From: an uncultured Lachnospiraceae bacterium
GTDB taxonomy: Bacteria; Bacillota; Clostridia; Lachnospirales; Lachnospiraceae
Length of the DNA: 34,456 nucleotides
Reading direction: 5' to 3'
NCBI GenBank assembly: GCA_948470755.1
Contig: CAOKPU010000032.1
Coordinates: forward strand, 1-34,456
Under the pieces are notes generated by a model, which had not been told where the DNA came from, searched no databases, and was given only the letters and a program-made list of their open reading frames with translations. Position numbers and translations under genes: made by a program. Each line of letters opens with the position of its first letter. Positions within the stretch are counted from its first letter, which is position 1. This document shows positions 7,953-16,400 of the stretch, one piece after another.

Positions 7953-9029
7953 TTAAATGATAGCGTCGATAGACAACCCGGGCGTATTGGCAAGATTGAT
8001 GTAGTTGCTGCCTGATTTGATTGTGGGCTTGGATAATTTGTCCGGGTTGATAAAGACGATTTCCCCTTCCTGCCCGTTGTTAAGACGGACGCGGTGGAGC
8101 ATATATGTATTGACAATATTGCCAAGAAAGGTAAGGATGTACTGCGCATCGTATTTTTGAAAGCCTTCGTTTTCAAACGCTTCAATTACTTTAAAGGGGC
8201 ATAACGGGCCGCGGTAAACCCGGGCGGAAGTCATGGCGTCGTAAACATCGGCGATGGCAACCATTTTTGCAAACGGATCAATTTGCTGAGCCGGCAGTTG
8301 TAAAGGATAGCCGGTGCCGTCGCAACGTTCATGATGCATTAATGCTGCATTCTTAACATGATCGTTGACGGGGGAATCCTGAAGCAGATTGTATCCTTCC
8401 CTAGGGTGGGTTTTGATCACTTTAAACTCTTTTTCGGTAAGCTTCCCTGGTTTTTTTAAGATGTTTTCAGGGATCTTTAATTTGCCGATGTCATGCAGAA
8501 GGCCGCAAAGGGTAGCGGTCTTGATGTCCTCTTCCCCCATATGCAGCCAGCCGGCGAATATGTTGCAGATTAGGCCGACGTTCATGCAATGGACATAAGT
8601 AGAATCATCTAATTGCCTCATATTATGAAGCATGTCGAATACATTGATATGTTTGCCGTCTGAGGATAAAAGGGCGATAGAATTTTGCACGAGCTGATCC
8701 ACATCCAGATTGGTGATATCGTCCAATGCATTATTTATCGTATCTTTAAAAGCCTCCGTTTCTTTATGGAAGTCTGCGGCAAAGTTCTGGAATTCCGGCG
8801 TCTGCTTTAAGCGTTCTGCATAAGAGGTGTCCTCTGCCGGTCCTTCTTCGGGGACTTCCGCCCGTTCGTCTTCGATCCTGACATTAAAAATAGAGTAAAC
8901 TTCCAGTTTTGTAATTGCTTTGTCTGTTAAAATTGTTCCCTTCGGAAATATCAGACTATTGCTGTAGCTAAAAACATCTTCTGCCGTTATCATGCCCGGC
9001 ATGAGTGATCTTGTACTTACACGTCTCAT
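7953..9029 (-). CDS. HD-GYP domain protein (putative cyclic-di-GMP phosphodiesterase)
   Basis: The 358-residue protein has an N-terminal regulatory part (residues 1-60) and an HD-GYP domain from about 125 to 330. The metal site is visible as GLLHDIGK (His179-Asp180), with further His near HPREGY, then HHERCDGTGYP (His232 to Pro242) and a late DVYDAMTSARVYR motif. HD-GYP proteins hydrolyse cyclic-di-GMP, although some act on other dinucleotides or are only regulatory. No membrane segment or receiver domain is seen, so the N-terminal part may sense a signal directly or through a partner. A GGAG site lies before the ATG. It is transcribed divergently from metK from a consensus promoter at 9107-9135. 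Confidence 0.9.
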   Translation of the reverse strand: MRRVSTRSLMPGMITAEDVFSYSNSLIFPKGTILTDKAITKLEVYSIFNVRIEDERAEVPEEGPAEDTSYAERLKQTPEFQNFAADFHKETEAFKDTINNALDDITNLDVDQLVQNSIALLSSDGKHINVFDMLHNMRQLDDSTYVHCMNVGLICNIFAGWLHMGEEDIKTATLCGLLHDIGKLKIPENILKKPGKLTEKEFKVIKTHPREGYNLLQDSPVNDHVKNAALMHHERCDGTGYPLQLPAQQIDPFAKMVAIADVYDAMTSARVYRGPLCPFKVIEAFENEGFQKYDAQYILTFLGNIVNTYMLHRVRLNNGQEGEIVFINPDKLSKPTIKSGSNYINLANTPGLSIDAII

Positions 9030-9106
9030 ATTAATTTCTCCATTATACTCCGCAATGATGTGATAAAAATTGTCTTCATCGTGAACTGAAAACTTTGAAC
9101 AATAAA

Positions 9107-9135
9107 ATTATATGGTTTTTATAAGACATTGTCAA
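9107..9135 (-). promoter_or_regulatory. Consensus sigma-A promoter of the HD-GYP gene
   Basis: Read on the minus strand, TTGACA (9135-9130) and TATAAT (9112-9107) are separated by exactly 17 bases. Both hexamers match consensus perfectly, and the gene start is about 78 bases downstream. Confidence 0.85.
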
Positions 9136-9143
9136 TAAATACA

Positions 9144-9172
9144 TTGACAATAAGCGGGAGATGGTGTATGTT
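9144..9172 (+). promoter_or_regulatory. Sigma-A promoter of the metK leader
   Basis: TTGACA (9144-9149) and TATGTT (9167-9172) are spaced by 17 bases, placing the start about 27 bases before the SAM-I riboswitch. Its -35 box lies eight bases from the -35 box of the divergent HD-GYP promoter; together they form the inverted repeat ATTGTCAAT / ATTGACAAT (9128-9151). Confidence 0.8.
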
Positions 9173-9205
9173 AATAGACAGATATGAAAATTCAATATTG
9201 TAGAG

Positions 9206-9342
9206 AATCTCTTATTCAGAGTGGTGGAGGTACATAGGACCTAAGAAGCCACGGCAACCCCTGACAAGGAAGGTGCCTGCCTGAGCGAGCAATGAGGAGC
9301 AGCGGGATATTTGGCTGCGGTGAATCGAACAATAAGAGGATT
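9206..9342 (+). ncRNA. SAM-I (S-box) riboswitch controlling metK
   Basis: The element has the S-box landmarks: CTCTTATTCAGAGTGGTGGAGG at the 5' side split across the P1/P2 junction, the GAAGCCACGGCAACC block, AAGGTGCC, an AATGAGGAGCAGC part, and a closing AATAAGAGG. P1 pairs CTCTTATT (9209-9216) with AATAAGAG (9331-9338). The 3' P1 strand AATAAGAGGA (9331-9340) can instead pair with TCCGCTTATT (9361-9370) at 9 of 10 positions. This is the antiterminator, so SAM binding should favour termination and switch metK off. Confidence 0.95.
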
Positions 9343-9360
9343 TGATTATCAGTTATCGGG

Positions 9361-9386
9361 TCCGCTTATTATAAGCGGATTTTTTT
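9361..9386 (+). terminator. Riboswitch-controlled intrinsic terminator
   Basis: TCCGCTTA and TAAGCGGA form a perfect eight-base-pair stem around TTA, followed by seven T. Its 5' strand is the partner of the antiterminator described for the SAM-I riboswitch. Confidence 0.93.
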
Positions 9387-9428
9387 GTATCATGGGAAAT
9401 TGCAAAGCAACTTCCCATGATACAAAAA
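9382..9428. repeat. 47-base near-perfect palindrome in the metK leader
   Basis: The left arm TTTTTGTATCATGGGAA (9382-9398) is fully complementary to TTCCCATGATACAAAAA (9412-9428). Inside, TTGC pairs with GCAA around AAA after one A/C mismatch. It begins within the T run of the riboswitch terminator. It could be a second terminator-like hairpin or a dispersed palindromic element. The next 110 bases to metK are GC-rich (CCTCCGGGAGG and GCGCACTGCGCGC are visible small palindromes) and do not look coding. Confidence 0.85.
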
Positions 9429-9552
9429 CCCCTCCGGGAGGATGCGCACTGCGCGCAAGAGGGAGATGGCCGCTGTCGCAGCCGCGCGTTGTTGCGTATG
9501 CTTTTATGGAAAACAACAAAAGAAGAATGACAAATTTGAAGGAGGAAGAAAG

Positions 9553-10752
9553 ATGGAGAAATTTTTATTTACTTCTGAATCAGTAACGGAAGGGCATCCG
9601 GATAAGGTTTGCGATGCGATCTCCGATGCGGTGCTGGATGCATTGATGGAAAAGGACCCGATGAGCCGGGTAGCTTGTGAAGTGGCGACTTGTACAGGGT
9701 TTGTGCTTGTGACGGGAGAGATTACGACAAATGCGTATGTGGATATCCCGAAAATAGCAAGGGAAACGATTAAAGAAATCGGTTATACGAAATCGGAATA
9801 TGGGTTCGACGGCAATACATGCGCGGTATTTGTAGCTATTGACGAGCAGTCGTCCGATATTGCCATGGGCGTTGATAAGGCTCTGGAGGCAAAGCAGGAA
9901 AGCGCGGAAAATAAGATGACGGATGAACAAATAGAAGCGATTGGCGCAGGGGATCAGGGAATGATGTTCGGATATGCAACGAATGAAACGGAAGAGTATA
10001 TGCCTTATTCGATTGCCTTGGCTCATAAACTGGCGCTTCAGTTGACAAAAGTACGTAAAGACGGCACATTGAAATATTTAAGGCCCGATGGAAAAAGCCA
10101 GGTATCCGTGGAATATGATGCGGACGGCAAGCCGCTGCGTCTGGAGGCGGTAGTGCTTTCTACCCAGCATGACGATGATGTGGCGCAGGAACAGATCCAT
10201 GAAGATATTAAAAAGTATGTTTTTGATCCGGTATTGCCCAAAGAGCTGATTGATGAAAATACAAGGTTTTATATCAATCCTACGGGACGTTTTGTGATTG
10301 GCGGGCCTCATGGCGATGCCGGGCTGACAGGCCGTAAGATTATTGTAGACACATATGGCGGATATGCCCGCCACGGTGGCGGCGCTTTTTCCGGCAAAGA
10401 CTGTACAAAGGTAGACCGTTCCGCAGCATATGCGGCGCGTTATGTAGCGAAGAATATCGTAGCTTCCGGGATTGCGGATAAGTGTGAAATCCAATTATCT
10501 TATGCAATCGGCGTAGCGCAGCCTACTTCCGTTATGGTGGATACTTTCGGGACGGGCAAAATAGAAGATGATAAGCTGGTGGAAATCATCCGTGAAAATT
10601 TCGATTTACGTCCGGCCGGTATCATTAAAATGCTGGATCTGCGCAGGCCTATTTATAAACAGACGGCGGCTTACGGCCATTTTGGGCGTAATGATCTGGA
10701 TTTACCCTGGGAAAGACTGGATAAAGTGGATGTATTAAAAAAATATTTATAA
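9553..10752 (+). CDS. metK: S-adenosylmethionine synthetase
   Basis: MetK makes S-adenosylmethionine from methionine and ATP, in the cytoplasm as a tetramer. The protein is 399 residues, the usual length. Family motifs are present in order: [20 protein letters not shown] at the N-terminus, [12 protein letters not shown] in the middle (the substrate and metal hexapeptide region), [21 protein letters not shown] and GGGAFSGKD towards the C-terminus. The ATG at 9553 was chosen because GGAGGAAGAAAG precedes it and the family begins at this residue; an in-frame ATG at 9442 would add a non-family segment derived from the GC-rich leader. Expression is set by the SAM-I riboswitch, that is, by its own product, and ends at the terminator at 10773-10811. 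Confidence 0.98.
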   Translation: MEKFLFTSESVTEGHPDKVCDAISDAVLDALMEKDPMSRVACEVATCTGFVLVTGEITTNAYVDIPKIARETIKEIGYTKSEYGFDGNTCAVFVAIDEQSSDIAMGVDKALEAKQESAENKMTDEQIEAIGAGDQGMMFGYATNETEEYMPYSIALAHKLALQLTKVRKDGTLKYLRPDGKSQVSVEYDADGKPLRLEAVVLSTQHDDDVAQEQIHEDIKKYVFDPVLPKELIDENTRFYINPTGRFVIGGPHGDAGLTGRKIIVDTYGGYARHGGGAFSGKDCTKVDRSAAYAARYVAKNIVASGIADKCEIQLSYAIGVAQPTSVMVDTFGTGKIEDDKLVEIIRENFDLRPAGIIKMLDLRRPIYKQTAAYGHFGRNDLDLPWERLDKVDVLKKYL

Positions 10753-10772
10753 AAAGCAATGCCATAATAGGC

Positions 10773-10811
10773 GGGCCGTTTTGGGAAATTATCTTTCCGG
10801 ACGGCCCTTTT
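10773..10811 (+). terminator. metK intrinsic terminator
   Basis: GGGCCGT (10773-10779) pairs with ACGGCCC (10801-10807), with an inner GGGAAA/CTTTCC stem, and TTTT follows. Confidence 0.85.
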
Positions 10812-10867
10812 GCCGCTCGGATCCTTATAGGAAAGTTCTCCTGCGGATGAAGATTCATTGACGAAAG

Positions 10868-10897
10868 TTGACCGGTTCTCTCTATTTGTGCTATAAT
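10868..10897 (+). promoter_or_regulatory. Sigma-A promoter of the glmS ribozyme-glmS transcript
   Basis: TTGACC (10868-10873) and TATAAT (10892-10897) are separated by 18 bases. The start site would be near 10904, giving a leader of about 120 bases before the ribozyme in which I see no other recognised element. Confidence 0.75.
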
Positions 10898-11025
10898 CCC
10901 TCAAGTAAACCAAAGCTTCGGCATGGTTTTGATCTTTGGCAAATGAATATTGTATCTATGGATTGGCTTCAGATGCACAGGACTTGTTCCTGCTGTATCC
11001 AATAATTTCCCATAGTTCCCCATTT

Positions 11026-11200
11026 AGCGCCATGTACCTGTCGGGGTGGAGAAAAGAATGGCTCTGACAGGTTGACGAGGAGGAAGGTGATCGAAAATTC
11101 GGCGGGTGCCTTCCCGTACGGCTTCCGGTACGTGATATGCCGGGGAAATATGCGGGCGACCGCAAAACAAAGACGGCATAACGGGGTTAGTGTGAGAAGT
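11026..11200 (+). ncRNA. glmS ribozyme (glucosamine-6-phosphate-activated self-cleaving RNA)
   Basis: AGCGCC at 11026-11031 contains the cleavage site (after A11026). ACCTGTC and GACAGGT form P1, followed by the highly conserved GTTGACGAGGA, then ATCGAAAATTCGGCGGGTGCC and the P2/pseudoknot region with GGAAGG/CCTTCC. A CGTACGGCTTCCGGTACG hairpin (P3) and GCAAAACAAAG with a GGGGTTAGTG tail follow, consistent with P4. It sits just before glmS, its expected place. Glucosamine-6-phosphate triggers cleavage, and the downstream mRNA is then degraded. The 3' boundary is approximate because repeats follow. Confidence 0.95.
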
Positions 11201-11430
11201 GCTTCTAACCACTCGCAGCAGAGGCTGCTTCGTGGAGAAGCACTAAGTCTCACACGGGAGAATGCCTAAAATACGGCATTCTCCGCATTGATTTGAGATT
11301 CCGCGAAGCGGAATCATGGGGGTTAGTGTGAGAAGAAGTTCTAAAGCTCAACAGCAGTGGCTGTTTATTATGTGAATATTGTGCCAAAATGCTGTCGGCA
11401 TTGGTTTAAAGTTCACATACTGGGAGAAAG
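11183..11430. repeat. Two diverged copies of a palindromic element plus extra hairpins between ribozyme and glmS
   Basis: GGGGTTAGTGTGAGAAG occurs at 11183-11199 and again at 11319-11335. In copy 1 the left side TGTGAGA and AGTGCTTCT pairs with AGAAGCACT and TCTCACA (11236-11254), enclosing CCAC/GTGG and GCAGC/GCTGC. Copy 2 keeps the CAGCAG-GGCTG core and the final TGGGAGAA but has diverged and holds an insertion. Between them are two further hairpins: GGAGAATGCC/GGCATTCTCC (11257-11284) and GATTCCGC/GCGGAATC (11298-11314). No protein-coding signal is seen in this stretch. Confidence 0.8.
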
Positions 11431-11472
11431 AGCATAATTATTAAGATGAAAATAGAAAGATGAGGAAATTTT

Positions 11473-13293
11473 ATGTGTGGAATTATTGGTTATACGGGAA
11501 TAGAGGAAGCGGGAGATATGATTGTGGATGCGCTGGAAATCTTGGAATACAGGGGCTATGACAGCGCTGGGATAGCGTTGTGCCGGACGGACGGCAGTGT
11601 GAGGATACGCAAGTGTGCGGGACGTGTAAAGGATTTGCGCTCTTTGTGTCAAAGAGAGGATATCCGGGGTACGTGCGGTATCGGGCATACAAGGTGGGCG
11701 ACCCATGGCGGGGTTAGTGACGGGAACGCCCATCCCCATCAGTATGGGAAGGTTACGCTTGTCCATAATGGCATTATTGAGAATTACCGTGATCTGGTCA
11801 GGAAATATGATTTGCAGGAAAGGTTGCAATCCCAGACGGACAGCGAAGTGGCAGCGGCGGTACTGGATCATTTTTATAACGGGGATCCATTTGCGGCGAT
11901 ACGTAAGGCCGTGCTGAAATTAAAAGGGACTTTTGCCTTGAGTATTTTGTTTGAGGATTTTCCCGGGATTGTCTTTGCAGTGAGGAATGTGAGCCCTATT
12001 GTGATCGGAAATGTGAGGGGAGGGAGTATGCTCGCTTCGGACGTGACGGTGCTTGGGCAGTATACAAGGGAATATTTTGTGCTGCCTGAATTCCATGTGG
12101 CCGTATTGAAAAAAGATGGGGTGGAATTGTACGACATGTCCGGGGAGGCAACGGAGCCGGAATGGCTGACGGTGGATTGGGATGTGGATAGAAGCGGAAA
12201 AGGCGGCTATCCTTTTTATATGGAGAAAGAGATTATGGAGCAGCCAAAGGTGATCGCAGATACAGTGCGTCCCAGGATCTGCGGCGGCATACCGGATTTT
12301 ACCATAGACGGCATTCCCGACAGCCTTCTTGCGGATTGCCGGAGAATATGCGTAGTAGCCTGTGGGACGGCAATGCATGCGGGGCTGGTGGGGAAAGCCC
12401 TTATGCAGTCGTTTGTCCGCATCCACATGGATGTGGAGCTTGCCAGCGAGTTCATGTATACGGACGGGATTGTGGATGAGGAAACGCTGGTCATAGCCAT
12501 CTCCCAGTCGGGTGAAACAATAGATACATTGGAAGCTGTAAAATATGCCCGGAAACATGGGGCGAAAACATTGGCTATTGTCAATGTAAGAGGAGCATCG
12601 GTAGCCCTTGCCAGCGATTATGTGATTTACACGAATGCTGGGCCGGAAATTGCGGTTGCCAGTACAAAGGCGTATACGACCCAATTGGCGGCGCTTTATT
12701 TGCTGACGGGAAGGATGGCGTACGTGAGAGGAAGCTTTGGGGAAAAGGAGGCAAAGGCTTTTGCAGCGGAGCTGATGCGGGTGCCGGAAGCGATGCGCCA
12801 AGTATTGGACAGGAGGGAAGAAATCCATTATATCGCCCGTTCCATCTTAAATGCCAAGGATGTGTTTATGATGGGAAGGGGGCTGGATTATTCTATTTTG
12901 CTGGAAGGCTCCCTGAAGCTGAAGGAGATTTCCTACATTCATTCAGAAGCTTATGCATCGGGGGAACTAAAGCATGGCACGATTGCCCTGATCACGGAAG
13001 ACACGCCGGTAGTGGCGGTGGTAACTCAAAGTAGGCTGCAGTCCAAGGAATTTTCCAATATAAAAGAGGTGCAGTCCAGGGGCGCAGGAGTTATACTGTT
13101 TATGAAGGAAACGTTCGGGATGGATAAAGAGTCGTCCTGGAACAGCGTATTCAAGCTGCCGGCAATGGAAGACGGGTTTATGGTCATGCCTGCATCGGCG
13201 GCCTTGCAGCTTCTGGCGTATTATGTATCGCTGGATAAAGGTTTGGATGTGGATAAACCGAGGAATCTGGCAAAAGTAGTTACAGTGGAGTAA
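11473..13293 (+). CDS. glmS: Glutamine-fructose-6-phosphate aminotransferase (isomerizing)
   Basis: GlmS makes glucosamine-6-phosphate from fructose-6-phosphate and glutamine, the first step of amino-sugar and peptidoglycan precursor synthesis. The N-terminus MCGIIGYTG supplies the catalytic Cys as residue 2 after Met removal. The glutaminase domain continues with RGYDSAGIA, GIGHTRWATHGG and HNGIIENY. Two SIS domains follow, with ACGTAMHAG, AISQSGETIDTLEA and the late ASGELKHGTIAL and PRNLAKVVTVE C-terminus. The length of 606 residues is normal. The ATG at 11473 follows GATGAGGAAATTTT. Control is by the upstream ribozyme, which senses the enzyme's product. Confidence 0.98.
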   Translation: MCGIIGYTGIEEAGDMIVDALEILEYRGYDSAGIALCRTDGSVRIRKCAGRVKDLRSLCQREDIRGTCGIGHTRWATHGGVSDGNAHPHQYGKVTLVHNGIIENYRDLVRKYDLQERLQSQTDSEVAAAVLDHFYNGDPFAAIRKAVLKLKGTFALSILFEDFPGIVFAVRNVSPIVIGNVRGGSMLASDVTVLGQYTREYFVLPEFHVAVLKKDGVELYDMSGEATEPEWLTVDWDVDRSGKGGYPFYMEKEIMEQPKVIADTVRPRICGGIPDFTIDGIPDSLLADCRRICVVACGTAMHAGLVGKALMQSFVRIHMDVELASEFMYTDGIVDEETLVIAISQSGETIDTLEAVKYARKHGAKTLAIVNVRGASVALASDYVIYTNAGPEIAVASTKAYTTQLAALYLLTGRMAYVRGSFGEKEAKAFAAELMRVPEAMRQVLDRREEIHYIARSILNAKDVFMMGRGLDYSILLEGSLKLKEISYIHSEAYASGELKHGTIALITEDTPVVAVVTQSRLQSKEFSNIKEVQSRGAGVILFMKETFGMDKESSWNSVFKLPAMEDGFMVMPASAALQLLAYYVSLDKGLDVDKPRNLAKVVTVE

Positions 13294-13475
13294 ATCAGGG
13301 GAGCCGGCTGCGCCGGTATGTATCAGAAAAGGTTTTGGGGGATCGTTGGGCGGCGGGAGTTGGTCCTGTGCATCTGAAACGGATAGCCATGGGTAAACGG
13401 CGGGCTTAGGGAAAGCGCCGGAGGGTGCGGATTGGGGAATCCATACAAAAGAAAGCGGAAAAAGGAGTAACGGTT

Positions 13476-16400
13476 ATGGCATTTGCGCATTTACATGTCC
13501 ATACGGAATATAGTTTATTAGATGGATCCAATAAGATTAAAGAGTACGTAAAACGTGTCAAGGAGCTGGGCATGGACAGCGCGGCGATTACGGATCACGG
13601 CGTTATGTATGGAGTGATCGAATTTTATAAGGAAGCGAAGGCGGCGGGGATCAATCCGATTATGGGGTGTGAAGTGTATGTTGCGCCCAATTCCCGCTTC
13701 GATAAGGAACTGACCGGAGGGGAAGACCGGTACTATCATCTGGTGCTGCTGGCGGAAAATAATAAGGGATATGATAATCTGATGAAGATTGTCAGCCGTG
13801 GGTTTACGGAAGGGTATTATTATAAGCCCCGTGTGGATATGGAGGTCTTGACTGAATTCCACGAAGGGATTATTGCCCTTTCCGCGTGCCTGGCCGGGGA
13901 AGTGCAGCGGTATATCGTAAAAGGGCTGATAGATGAGGCAAAGAAGGCGGCGAAAAAATATGAGGCGTGTTTTGGGAAAGGGAACTATTTCCTTGAGATG
14001 CAGGATCATGGGATTCCTGAGCAGAAAACGGTAAACGCCGCGCTTTTAAAGATGAGCAAGGAGTTGGATATCCCTTTGGTAGTGACCAATGACGTTCATT
14101 ATACTTATGCAGAAGATGAAAAATCCCATGACGTGTTATTGTGCATCCAGACAGCGAAAAAGCTGGCGGATGAGGATCGTATGCGGTACGTGGGCGGGCA
14201 GTATTATGTCAAAAATGAAGAGGAAATGAAAGGCTTGTTTCCCTATGCATGGGAAGCGGTGGAAAATACGCAGAGGATTGCCGACCGCTGTCATGTGGAA
14301 ATCGAATTCGGAGTGACGAAACTGCCGCATTTTGAAGTGCCGGAAGGATATGATTCGTGGACGTATCTGAACAAGCTTTGCTATGACGGCCTGTATGAGC
14401 GTTATGGGGTTTTAAAAGTGCCGGGGCGGGAGAAGGAAGGTAAAGCGTCGAAGGGACGGATCCCGGAAGGGGCGTCCGAAGGAAGCCTGATAGAGCGTCT
14501 GGAATATGAGCTGGGCGTAATCCGGGGTATGGGATATGTGGATTATTTCCTGATCGTATGGGATTTTATAAATTATGCCAAAATAAACGATATTATGGTT
14601 GGGCCTGGGAGAGGATCGGCAGCAGGGAGCATTGTCTCCTATTGCCTTAGGATTACCGATATTGACCCGATTAAATATAATTTGCTGTTTGAACGGTTTT
14701 TAAATCCGGAACGGGTATCCATGCCGGATATTGATATTGACTTCTGCTTTGAAAGAAGGCAGGAGGTTATCGATTATGTTGGGAAAAAATACGGGCCGGA
14801 CAAGGTAGTGCAGATTGTTACTTTCGGTACAATGGCGGCAAAAGGCGTGATCCGGGATGTAGGCAGGGTCATGGATCTGCCTTATGCTTATGTGGATTCC
14901 ATTGCCAAGATGGTTCCCAACGAACTGAATATTACGATAGACCGGGCGCTTAGCATAAACCCGGAATTCAGGCGGATGTATGAAACGGACGGGCAAGTCA
15001 AAAGCCTTATCGATATGAGCAAACGTTTGGAGGGGCTGCCCCGGCATACGTCCATGCACGCGGCGGGGGTGGTGATCTGCAGCAGGCCGGCGGAAGAATT
15101 TGTCCCTCTCTCAAGAGGGAGCGACGGGTCTATTATCACGCAGTTTACCATGACGACCATTGAGGAGCTGGGGCTTTTGAAAATGGATTTCCTGGGTCTG
15201 CGGACGTTGACCGTGATACAGAATGCCGTTCATTATGCGGAGAAAAATCAAGGCATCCGTTTGGACATGGAGCATATTGATTATAATGATAAAGAGGTGC
15301 TTGCATCCATCGGGACCGGGCGGACGGACGGGGTGTTCCAGTTGGAAAGCGGGGGCATGAAAAACTTTATGAAAGAATTAAAGCCTCAAAGCTTAGAAGA
15401 TATCATTGCGGGGATATCCTTATACCGCCCCGGCCCGATGGATTTTATACCCAAATATATCAAAGGGAAGAATAATCATCAGGATATTACGTATTCCTGC
15501 CCACAGCTTGAGCCAATCCTTGCATCCACTTATGGCTGTATCGTATATCAGGAACAGGTAATGCAGATCGTGCGGGATCTGGGCGGCTATACTTTAGGGC
15601 GCAGCGACTTGGTGCGCCGCGCCATGAGCAAGAAGAAACAGTCGGTGATGGAAAAGGAACGGGATAATTTTATTTACGGGAATCAGGAAGAGGGAGTGCC
15701 GGGCTGTGTGGCGAACGGTATTAGTGAGAATACGGCGAGGCAGATTTACGCGGATATGATGGACTTCGCCAAGTATGCTTTTAATAAGTCCCATGCGGCT
15801 TGTTATGCGGTAGTTGCCTATCAAACCGCCTATTTAAAATATTATTATCCGGTGGAATTCATGGCGGCGCTGCTGACTTCCGTTATCGATTTCCCGAGAA
15901 AGGTGTCGGAATATATTGTAGCCTGCCGGAATATGGGGATTGCTATCCTTCCGCCCGATATTAATGCCGGGGAGGCTGGTTTTTCCGTTACGGATGAAGG
16001 GATACGCTATGCGCTTACAGCGATCAAGAGCATCGGCTATCCGGTCATCGAGGCGATTGTAAAGGAAAGGGAAGAACGAGGGGAATATAAGAATTTAAAA
16101 GATTTCATTACCCGTGTGGCGGATAAAGAAATCAATAAGCGTTCCGTGGAGAACTTTATAAAGGCAGGGGCATTGGATGGGCTTGGAGGCACGCGGAAAC
16201 AGTTTATGAGCGTATATGTCCGGATTATGGATAGTATACAGCAGGATAAAAAGAATAATATGGCAGGACAGATTTCCCTGTTTGACATTGCTTCCGAAGA
16301 GGATAAGGAAGATTTTGAAATTAAGATGCCCAAGGTGGGGGAATATTCAAAAGAGATGCTTTTGGGGTTTGAAAAAGAAGTGCTGGGCATTTATATCAGC

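Noticed and set aside
9442-9552. N-terminal extension of metK from an upstream in-frame ATG
   Set aside because: The added residues come from the GC-rich leader, do not fit the family, and the strong ribosome site is directly before the ATG at 9553.
10956-11269. Several overlapping open frames on both strands between metK and glmS
   Set aside because: They lie over the glmS ribozyme and its repeats; structure, not codon pattern, explains the sequence.
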